Shown in pieces: positions 1-6,769 of a stretch of 6,769 bases of DNA. The position numbers were made by a program, and so were the translations under genes. This DNA is from Actinomycetes bacterium (GTDB lineage: Bacteria; Actinomycetota; Actinomycetes; Mycobacteriales; Micromonosporaceae): the NCBI GenBank assembly GCA_023437285.1, contig JAEZGP010000267.1, positions 1 to 6,769 on the forward strand. The letters are read 5' to 3'. Under the pieces are notes generated by a model. That model saw nothing but the letters and a program-made list of their open reading frames with translations, did no database searches and was not told the origin of the DNA. Position 1 is the first letter of the stretch; every line of letters begins with the position of its first letter.

Positions 1-730
1 GCGCGTGCCCACCGACGTGACCCTGTCCGCCGGCAGCCCGGCGGAGCTGGCCGAGGCGGCCGCCGCGCGGGTCGCCGACGGGTTCGGCGTACTCAAAATC
101 AAGGTCGGCACCGACGCGAAGGGTGACCTGGCCCGGGTGCGGGCCGTCCGCGACGCCGCGGGAGCGGCCGCGACGCTGCGCCTGGACGCGAACCAGGGGT
201 GGACGCCCCGCGAGGCCGTCGCCGTCATCGGCGCCATCGAGGACGCGGGCCTCGACGTCGAGCTCGTCGAGCAGCCCGTGGCCCGCGCCGACCTCGACGG
301 GCTCGCGTGGGTCAGCGACCGCGTGGCGACACCGATCCTGGCCGACGAGTCGGTGTGGTCGCCGCGCGACCTCGTCGAGGTGATCCGCCGGCGCGCGGCC
401 GACCTGGTCAACGTCAAGCTCGCCAAGTGCGGCGGCCTCGGCCCGGCCCGCACGCTGCTCGCGCTCGCCGAGGAGTACGGCGTCGGGACGGTCGTCGGCT
501 CGATGATGGAGGGGCCCATCGGCGTCGGCGCCGCGGCGAGCCTCGTCGCGGCCGTCGGCACGAGCGCCACCAGCGACCTCGACGCCGCCTGGTGGTTGGC
601 CGAACCGCTGGTGAAGGGCGGTCCCGGGTACGCGGGACCGGCCATTGTCCTGCCCGACTCACCCGGCCTCGGGGTCGCCGGGTTGATGCCTTGTGTAAAC
701 GAATCCGACGTGCCACCGTCTTGGGAGTGA
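1..730 (+). CDS. Dipeptide (L-Ala-D/L-Glu) epimerase, 5'-truncated by window edge
   Basis: This enolase-superfamily protein (mandelate racemase/muconate lactonizing group) probably epimerises L-Ala-D-Glu to L-Ala-L-Glu during cytosolic murein-peptide recycling. The reading frame is open from the window edge; about 241 residues are visible. The family is usually about 340-370 residues, so the N-terminal capping domain and part of the barrel lie outside. Numbering residues from the GTG at position 5, the catalytic KxK is Lys31/Lys33 (LKIKVG), the Mg2+ ligands are Asp61 (RLDAN), Glu89 (VEQP) and Asp114 (ADES), and the opposite-face base is Lys138 (NVKLAK). Spacings match characterised Ala-Glu epimerases closely. 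A DLD motif at 192-194 corresponds to the DxD that binds the dipeptide amino group, which separates this group from muconate cycloisomerases and o-succinylbenzoate synthases. The gene is followed directly by an NlpC/P60 peptidase, as in Bacillus ykfB-ykfC. The last 15 or so residues after PGLGV are less GC-rich and look like a non-conserved tail. Confidence 0.9.
   Translation, partial: RVPTDVTLSAGSPAELAEAAAARVADGFGVLKIKVGTDAKGDLARVRAVRDAAGAAATLRLDANQGWTPREAVAVIGAIEDAGLDVELVEQPVARADLDGLAWVSDRVATPILADESVWSPRDLVEVIRRRAADLVNVKLAKCGGLGPARTLLALAEEYGVGTVVGSMMEGPIGVGAAASLVAAVGTSATSDLDAAWWLAEPLVKGGPGYAGPAIVLPDSPGLGVAGLMPCVNESDVPPSWE
723..727 (+). promoter_or_regulatory. Ribosome binding site deciding the peptidase start
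   Basis: GGGAG ends 5 nt before the GTG at 733 and overlaps the last codon of the epimerase gene. An alternative in-frame GTG at 727 would give a 4-bp stop/start overlap with the epimerase, but it has no purine-rich site at a normal distance. The 733 start is therefore preferred. Confidence 0.55.
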
Positions 731-732
731 AC

Positions 733-1776
733 GTGAGCCTGGGATCCCTTCTCGCGCTGAGCGAGCCCACGCTGTCGCCGGGCGAGGAAGCCACCGTCTG
801 CGTCGCCGTCGCGACCCTGTGGGTCGGCCCCGACCGCGTACGGCCGGTCGACAACGCGGCGCTCAGTCACCCCGCCAAGCCGCGCGCCTGGGTCAACGAG
901 ATGACGCCCGCCGACCGCGACGACCTGCGCGGGCGCGTGCTCACCCAGCTGCTGCTCGGCGAGCGGGTACGGATCCTGGAACTGCGCGGCGACTGGGCCC
1001 ACGTGGTCGCCCTGGGCCAGCCGACGTCGCGCGACCCCCGGGGTTACCCGGGCTGGCTGCCGTCGTACCAGCTCGCCACCGTCGACAGTATGTTCGCCGC
1101 CGGCATCCGGGTCGCCACGGGCGGGCACCGCGGCCGGCGCGGCGCCGCCGACGACGAGGAGATGGAGCTGGCGCCCGACCGTTCGGGCATGGTTCACCTC
1201 GTCGACGCGACCGCGACCACCCTGCGCGACGAGCCCGACGGGGCTCTGGTCATGCCGGGCGTCACGTTCGGCACCCGCCTGGTCGCGTCCGGCCGGGCAC
1301 ACGACGGCTGGCTGCCCGTGGCCGTGCCCGGCCGCTTCGAGCCCGCCTGGGCCGTCGAGGACGACGTCACCCCGGAGCCGGCCGCCCCGCCGACCGACCC
1401 GCAGGAGATCGTCGCGATGGCGGACCGCCTGCGCGACGTCCCCTACATCTGGGGCGGCGCGTCCGCGTACGGGGTGGACTGCTCCGGCCTGGTGCACCTG
1501 ACGTGGCGCCGGTTCGGGGTGACGCTGCCGCGCGACGCCGCCGACCAGGCCGCCGCCACCGCACCCGTACCGCTGGGCAGCGAACGCCCCGGCGACCTGT
1601 ACTTCTTCGCGGCCGGCGGCACGATCCAGCACGTGGGCTTCGTGGCGCAGACCCCCGACGGCGACCAGCGCTGGGTGCTGCACGCCTCGCAGCCGCACGG
1701 TCGGGTGGTGTTGGAGGAGGTCGCGGGCGAGCGCGCGGCGACCCTCGTGGCCGCCCACCGCGTCGTCGTGCGCTGA
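733..1776 (+). CDS. SH3-domain NlpC/P60 peptidase (YkfC-like gamma-D-Glu-diamino acid endopeptidase)
   Basis: A C40-family cysteine peptidase of 347 residues, likely cutting the gamma-D-glutamyl-diamino acid bond of muropeptides. Two bacterial SH3-like regions come first (about residues 24-118, including GYPGWLP at 104-110, and about 154-211), followed by the NlpC/P60 domain (about 222-347). The catalytic cysteine is Cys250 in DCSGL, the catalytic histidine is His300 in QHVGF, and the third polar residue is His317 in LHAS. PYIWGG precedes the nucleophile, as is typical. There is no signal peptide or membrane segment. This favours a cytosolic recycling enzyme such as Bacillus YkfC over a secreted cell-wall hydrolase of the RipA type. 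The gene begins 2 nt after the epimerase stop, so the two are almost certainly co-transcribed, and the pair makes biochemical sense: one enzyme releases L-Ala-D-Glu and the other epimerises it. A secreted role through a missed start is unlikely because the upstream frame overlaps the epimerase. Confidence 0.9.
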   Translation: MSLGSLLALSEPTLSPGEEATVCVAVATLWVGPDRVRPVDNAALSHPAKPRAWVNEMTPADRDDLRGRVLTQLLLGERVRILELRGDWAHVVALGQPTSRDPRGYPGWLPSYQLATVDSMFAAGIRVATGGHRGRRGAADDEEMELAPDRSGMVHLVDATATTLRDEPDGALVMPGVTFGTRLVASGRAHDGWLPVAVPGRFEPAWAVEDDVTPEPAAPPTDPQEIVAMADRLRDVPYIWGGASAYGVDCSGLVHLTWRRFGVTLPRDAADQAAATAPVPLGSERPGDLYFFAAGGTIQHVGFVAQTPDGDQRWVLHASQPHGRVVLEEVAGERAATLVAAHRVVVR

Positions 1777-1837
1777 CCGCGCCGTGGCGCGCTGACCTGC
1801 GCCGTGGCGCTGACCTGCGTCGTGGCGCGCTGACCTG
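1764..1837 (+). repeat. Degenerate 18-20 bp tandem repeat derived from the peptidase gene end
   Basis: GCGCTGACC occurs four times, starting at 1770, 1789, 1807 and 1827 (periods 19, 18 and 20 bp). The intervening sequence is a variable CGCCGTGG or CGTCGTGG. The first copy contains the peptidase stop codon (CGC TGA) and is preceded by CGTCGTG, so the array looks like tandem duplication of the gene's own 3' end. In the peptidase frame, readthrough of the first stop would add 18 residues before the TGA of copy four (1831-1833). Confidence 0.85.
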
Positions 1838-1868
1838 ACCGAGGTGGGTCGGCCTGACCCACCTCGGT
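1838..1868. terminator. Strong hairpin 1 between convergent genes
   Basis: A perfect 13-bp inverted repeat (1838-1850 with 1856-1868) closes a 5-nt loop, GGCCT. It lies between the convergent peptidase and terC genes, which suits a bidirectional intrinsic terminator. No T-tract follows on either strand, but actinobacterial terminators often lack one. The termination role is inferred from position and stem strength. Confidence 0.75.
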
Positions 1869-1869
1869 T

Positions 1870-1896
1870 GACGGCGGGTCGGCCTGACCCGCCGTC
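1870..1896. terminator. Strong hairpin 2 with the same loop as hairpin 1
   Basis: A perfect 11-bp inverted repeat (1870-1880 with 1886-1896) closes the same GGCCT loop as the neighbouring hairpin. The 15-nt core GGGTCGGCCTGACCC is identical in both (1846-1860 and 1876-1890), while the outer stem bases differ yet remain paired. It lies 21 nt past the terC stop codon, so it would be the first hairpin met by transcription from the terC side. Confidence 0.75.
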
Positions 1897-1917
1897 GTTG
1901 AGGCCCTGGGTGCTGGC

Positions 1918-2943
1918 CTAGCCGACGGAGTCGGCGCCCACGGGTCCGTTCTGCTGGGCGTCGCGGATCGCGCGTCGGGTGTCGTTGCGCGACTTGATGA
2001 GGCTCGCCACCGCTGCCGTACCCATCGTCGCGACGATGAACAGCAGCGAGAACCAGATCGGGATGTGCGGCACGTGCACCGGCTCGCCGCCGTTGATGAA
2101 CGGCACGTTGTTCTCGTACAGCGCCTCCAGCACCAGCTTCACGCCGATGAAGCCGAGCACCACCGCCAGGCCGATCGACAGGTAGACCAGCCGGTCGAGC
2201 AGGTCACCGAGAAGGAAGTACAGCTGGCGCAGGCCCATGAGGGCGAAGACGTTGGCGGCGAAGACGATGTACGGCGCGCGCGTGAGGCCGAAGATCGCGG
2301 GAATCGAGTCGACCGCGAACAGCAGGTCGGTGGTACCGAGCGCGATCATCACCACGATCATGGGGGTGAACAGACGCTTGCCGTTCACGACCTTGGTCAG
2401 GTGCGGGTCGTCGATCTTCTCGGTCATCGGCAGGACCCGGCGACTCCACCGGATCAGCACGTTCTCCTTGAAGTCGCTCTCGTCGGTCTCGCCCTGCTTG
2501 ATGAACTTCCACGCCGTGTAGAGCAGGAACGCCCCGAAGATGTAGAAGACCCAGATGAAGCGCTCGATGACGGCCGCGCCCAGGCCGATGAAGATGCCGC
2601 GCATGACGAGCGCCAGCACGATGCCGATGAGCAGGACCTTCTGCTGATAGATCCGGGGGACCGCGAACCTGCTCATGATGATGACGAAGACGAACAGGTT
2701 GTCGATCGACAGGCTGTACTCGGTGAGCCAACCGGCATAGAACTCGCCAGCGTGTTTGGGCCCCCAGAAAACCCACATGCCCAGCCCGAACAGCACCGCT
2801 AGGGTGACGTAGAAGCTCACCCAGAGGGTGGACTCCCGGGTCGACGGCACGTGTGGCCGCTTGGCCACCAGAAGAAGATCGACAAGAAGTAGGCCGGTCA
2901 ACCCGACGAGGCTGACAGCCCAGACCCAACCCGGCACATGCAT
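1918..2943 (-). CDS. terC: TerC/Alx family integral membrane protein, probable Mn2+ exporter
   Basis: A 341-residue multi-pass membrane protein of the TerC family. Relatives (E. coli Alx, Bacillus YkoY/MeeY and YceF/MeeF) are linked to manganese efflux or metallation of exported proteins; the tellurite-resistance name is historical. The sequence shows about nine hydrophobic segments and the two internally related acidic membrane motifs of the family: TEYSLSIDNLF (Glu75, Asp81, Asn82) and GTTDLLFAVDSIPA (Asp206, Asp212). A charged cytosolic loop lies between them and the C-terminal tail is hydrophilic. The ATG at 2943 is chosen because GGAGG at 2954-2958 precedes it. A longer frame from GTG 2967 would translate through that ribosome binding site and adds eight residues unlike the family. 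The leader looks like a yybP-ykoY manganese riboswitch, which supports a Mn2+ role. The gene is monocistronic in this window and divergent from the ABM/hydrolase pair. Family assignment is firm; transport direction is inferred. Confidence 0.92.
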   Translation of the reverse strand: MHVPGWVWAVSLVGLTGLLLVDLLLVAKRPHVPSTRESTLWVSFYVTLAVLFGLGMWVFWGPKHAGEFYAGWLTEYSLSIDNLFVFVIIMSRFAVPRIYQQKVLLIGIVLALVMRGIFIGLGAAVIERFIWVFYIFGAFLLYTAWKFIKQGETDESDFKENVLIRWSRRVLPMTEKIDDPHLTKVVNGKRLFTPMIVVMIALGTTDLLFAVDSIPAIFGLTRAPYIVFAANVFALMGLRQLYFLLGDLLDRLVYLSIGLAVVLGFIGVKLVLEALYENNVPFINGGEPVHVPHIPIWFSLLFIVATMGTAAVASLIKSRNDTRRAIRDAQQNGPVGADSVG

Positions 2944-2953
2944 GCGCCCAAAA

Positions 2954-2958
2954 CCTCC
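2954..2958 (-). promoter_or_regulatory. terC Shine-Dalgarno site
   Basis: On the minus strand GCGGAGGT (2960 to 2953) lies 10 nt upstream of the ATG at 2943. It contains GGAGG and decides the start against the upstream in-frame GTG at 2967. The site is complementary to two upstream segments of the leader: ACCTCCGC at 3031-3024 (8 of 8) and CCTCCG at 2995-2990 (6 of 6). Access by ribosomes may therefore depend on leader folding. Confidence 0.7.
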
Positions 2959-2988
2959 GCAGGACACACGGCACCCCGCGAGTCGGAC

Positions 2989-3140
2989 CCGGAGGCCCGA
3001 CGCCCGGCGCGCCGCATTGTTCAGCGGAGGTCTCTTCCGCCGTCGGGGACGCGCCCGACAGCCGACAGGGCCGGGTCCGACCGGTCATGATTCGGTCTCG
3101 CCGTGCTGACGACCCTGCCGCGGGGAATACTCCCCTCCAG
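2989..3140 (-). promoter_or_regulatory. yybP-ykoY-type manganese riboswitch in the terC leader
   Basis: Read on the minus strand, the leader contains the conserved GGGGAGTA (3135-3128), a TCGTCAGCACGG segment, and AGAGACCTCCGC near the 3' side; these resemble the hallmark elements of the yybP-ykoY class. Helices that can be drawn include a closing stem CTGGAGG/CCTCCGG (3140-3134 with 2995-2989, one G-T pair), an 8-bp stem CGGCAGGG/CCCTGTCG, GACCG/CGGTC within it, GTCGGG/CCCGAC, and GCGGA/TCCGC around AGAGACC. The class senses Mn2+ and commonly precedes terC/alx genes, which fits this context. No T-rich terminator is visible, so control of translation is more likely. Identification is by remembered consensus rather than a covariance-model search, and the boundaries are approximate. 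Confidence 0.75.
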
Positions 3141-3162
3141 TTGTCGTGGACCATTCTTACCC

Positions 3163-3177
3163 ATGAACGCCGTTCAT
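3163..3177. promoter_or_regulatory. Perfect inverted repeat ATGAAC-GCC-GTTCAT, possible operator
   Basis: Two 6-bp arms flank a 3-bp spacer, with outer CC/GG pairs after a one-base bulge (3161-3180). It sits 23 bp upstream of the riboswitch 5' end, between divergently transcribed genes. It could be a dimeric repressor site or a short leader hairpin. The binding protein is unknown. Confidence 0.4.
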
Positions 3178-3205
3178 AGGCACGCGGGTGGCAACTTCTC
3201 ATCAC

Positions 3206-3234
3206 ATTGATACATGCCTGGTCAGTGGGGTTAA
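3206..3234 (-). promoter_or_regulatory. Candidate terC promoter
   Basis: On the minus strand TTAACC (3234-3229) and TATCAAT (3212-3206) are separated by 16 nt, a weak match to a housekeeping sigma promoter. The leader would then begin near 3200 and include the inverted repeat and the riboswitch. An alternative -10-like TAAGAA lies at 3159-3154 but lacks a convincing -35. The stretch 3235-3346, up to the next gene, shows no promoter I can defend. Confidence 0.3.
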
Positions 3235-3346
3235 GTGAGCTTCGTTCACGCGCGCTCGGCGAACAGGCCACGCGACGAAGATCACACCCGTTCCGGAACC
3301 TGACACGTGTCCCTTGCCGCCCCGTCGATCGTGGGAAGCTGCCCAT

Positions 3347-3640
3347 ATGGTTCTTGAGGTTGCTCTGATAGACATCACGCCCGGCCAGGAGGACGACTTC
3401 GCGGCCGCGTACGGCAAGGCCCACCCGATCCTGCGCGGCACGCCCGGCTGCCGGTCGGTACGCATGACCCGGGGCGTCGAGTCGCCGTCGCGGTTCGTCC
3501 TGCTCGTCGAGTGGGACTCCGTCGAGGCGCACCTGGAGAACTTCCGCGACACGGAACGGTTCGGGCAGTGGCGCGGCGCCATCGGACCGTACTTCGCCGG
3601 CCCGCCCGTGGTCGAACACTTCACCGACGTACCCGCCTGA
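3347..3640 (+). CDS. Antibiotic-biosynthesis monooxygenase (ABM) domain protein
   Basis: A 97-residue single-domain protein with the ferredoxin-like ABM fold signature: an initial beta strand (VLEVALIDITPGQ), a helix (EDDFAAAYGKAHPIL), a PGCRSVRMTRGVE segment, a strand with FVLLVEWDSVEAHLENFR, and a closing VVEHFTDV. Family members include cofactor-free quinol monooxygenases (YgiN, ActVA-Orf6) and haem-degrading enzymes, but many have no known substrate. No haem-ligand signature is clear, so only the family is claimed. The ATG is chosen because GTGGGAAG ends 8 nt upstream. An earlier in-frame start at 3314 lacks such a site. The alpha/beta hydrolase gene begins 2 nt after its stop, so the two form a unit. 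Confidence 0.85.
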   Translation: MVLEVALIDITPGQEDDFAAAYGKAHPILRGTPGCRSVRMTRGVESPSRFVLLVEWDSVEAHLENFRDTERFGQWRGAIGPYFAGPPVVEHFTDVPA

Positions 3641-4387
3641 CCGTGGCCGAGCTGCGCACCGCCGACGGCGTCGTCCTGTCGGCGCATCACGACCCCGGGC
3701 CCTCGATGGACCTGGCGTTCGTGGCGGCGCACGGCTTCACCGGATCATGGCGGACGCCGGCGATGCGGCGGGTCGCCGGCATCCTCGGCGAACGCGGCGG
3801 GGTGGTCACCTTCGACCTGCGCGGACACGGCCGCTCCGGCGGGGCGTCCACGGTCGGCGACCGGGAGATCTACGACGTGGCCGCGGCCGTCGACTGGGCG
3901 CGGACGCTCGGCTACCGCCGGGTCGCCACGGTGGGCTTCTCCCTCGGCTCGGCGTGCGTGGTGCGCCACGCGGCCGCGTTCCCGGCGGGCGACCTCGTCG
4001 GGGTCGCCGCGGTGAGCGGGCCCAGCCGCTGGTACTACCGGGGCACGGTGCCCATGCGCCGGCTGCACTGGGTGGTGGAGTGGCCCCTGGGCCGCCTGGT
4101 GAGCCGGGTGGCGCTGCGCACCCGCGTGTCGTCGGTCGCCTGGCCGGCCGATCAGCTGCCCGAGTCGCCCACGGAGGCCGCCGCGCGGCTGGCGCCCGTA
4201 CCGCTGCTGGTCGTGCACGGCGACGCCGACCGGTATTTCCCGGTGGACCACGCCCAGGCCCTGCACGCCGCGGCCGGGCCGACCGGCGAGCTGTGGATCG
4301 AACCCGGCTTCGGCCACGCCGAGAACGCCGCCAGCGACGACCTCGTCCGCCGCATCGGCGACTGGCTCGCCGCCCGGGCCGAGCGGC

Positions 4388-6490
<2,103 letters not shown>

Positions 6491-6599
6491 GCCTCCACCG
6501 TACGCCGCAGCACCGACAAGACCGGATGACGGGACGTGCTGATCGCCCCACGGGATTGCGATTGTGCCGCGTGATACCCGACGGTACGGTCGATGCGTA

Positions 6600-6616
6600 G
6601 GCCGCCCGCGGCGGCC
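6600..6616. other. GC-rich hairpin in the uvrB upstream region
   Basis: GGCCGCC and GGCGGCC form a perfect 7-bp stem around a CGC loop. It may be part of a long uvrB leader or simply a chance product of high GC content. There is no T-tract. Confidence 0.4.
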
Positions 6617-6678
6617 GTCCGGGGTATCCGACGGGTCTCCACACCGACCTGTCGACCCGGCGCGAGGGAGCAGCCCCA

Positions 6679-6696
6679 GCGGCGCGCAAGCGCCGC
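6679..6696 (-). terminator. Candidate terminator hairpin with GCAA tetraloop
   Basis: GCGGCGC and GCGCCGC form a perfect 7-bp G/C stem. The loop is GCAA on the plus strand, a GNRA-type tetraloop, and TTGC on the minus strand. If a minus-strand gene ends near the right edge, this hairpin would be correctly placed to end its transcript before uvrB. No T-tract follows; strand and role are inferred. Confidence 0.35.
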
Positions 6697-6769
6697 CGGA
6701 GGGCGCCCCACGCGGTTGGGCGCGGTGCGTCATCGCACGCGTTCACCGGCCGTCGCGGGTGGCCCTACG

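Larger units (their letters stand above)
6491..6769. other. Region upstream of uvrB without a supportable gene
   Basis: No reading frame here shows a recognisable protein. The minus strand should carry the uvrB leader and promoter. CACAAT (6565-6560) is a possible -10 element, but no good -35 accompanies it. Two hairpins are listed separately. A minus-strand gene could end just inside the right edge (a short frame stops with TGA at 6744-6742), but the piece is too short to identify. Confidence 0.5.

Noticed and set aside
199..732. N-terminal extension of the peptidase into the epimerase gene
   Set aside because: The extension is arginine-rich out-of-frame translation of the epimerase. The family N-terminus and ribosome site favour position 733.
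2065..2802. 245-residue plus-strand frame opposite terC
   Set aside because: It is an Asp/Glu/His/Gln-rich shadow of the terC membrane protein on the complementary strand.
3163..3177. LexA/SOS box (GAAC-N4-GTTC)
   Set aside because: The palindrome has only three bases between GAAC and GTTC and lies at terC, not uvrB. No GAAC-N4-GTTC was seen upstream of uvrB.
2204..3619. 471-residue minus-strand frame across terC, its leader and the ABM gene
   Set aside because: It is out of frame with terC, crosses the riboswitch leader and runs antisense to the ABM gene, with no recognisable protein features.
6491..6733. N-terminal extension of uvrB up to ATG 6733
   Set aside because: The added 81 residues are proline/arginine/glycine-rich and unlike UvrB, whose conserved start is at 6490.
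6670..6769. tRNA gene or coaE 3' end near the right edge
   Set aside because: The hairpins do not form a cloverleaf and no T-loop or anticodon arm fits. coaE is often upstream of uvrB in actinobacteria, but the few codons present are not recognisable.

Overview
The window is very GC-rich with strong third-position G/C bias, which points to an actinobacterium. From memory, the UvrB protein, including its N-terminal MLDIPRLDG segment, most resembles Micromonosporaceae (Micromonospora or Actinoplanes group). That assignment is an inference made without a database search. I see no mobile element, CRISPR array, tRNA or rRNA. This looks like ordinary chromosomal core and near-core sequence with some interesting regulatory DNA between the genes.

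Layout. (1) Positions 1-1776, plus strand: the 3' part of a dipeptide (L-Ala-D/L-Glu) epimerase gene, followed at once by a cytosolic-looking SH3/NlpC-P60 peptidase. The pair resembles Bacillus YkfB/YkfC and suggests recycling of cell-wall peptides. (2) Positions 1764-1917: a convergent intergenic region with a degenerate tandem repeat that copies the peptidase stop-codon region, then two strong hairpins sharing the same loop, probably a bidirectional terminator. (3) Positions 1918-2943, minus strand: a TerC/Alx family membrane protein, preceded by a leader (about 2989-3140) with the hallmarks of a yybP-ykoY manganese riboswitch. Its anti-Shine-Dalgarno complementarity can be read directly in the sequence. 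(4) Positions 3347-4431, plus strand: a two-gene unit of a small antibiotic-biosynthesis-monooxygenase-type (ABM) protein and an alpha/beta hydrolase. (5) Positions 4388-6490, minus strand: a complete uvrB whose 3' end overlaps the hydrolase gene by 44 bp. (6) Positions 6491-6769: no supportable gene, but two GC-rich hairpins.

How the parts work together: the epimerase and peptidase would act in sequence on imported muropeptides. The riboswitch would couple TerC synthesis to cellular manganese. UvrB is the helicase and damage-verification subunit of nucleotide excision repair. The ABM/hydrolase pair is probably co-translated, but its substrate cannot be told from sequence. I found no evidence of a wholly new system. 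The most rewarding places for a second look are the terC leader and the repeat-and-hairpin block at 1764-1896.
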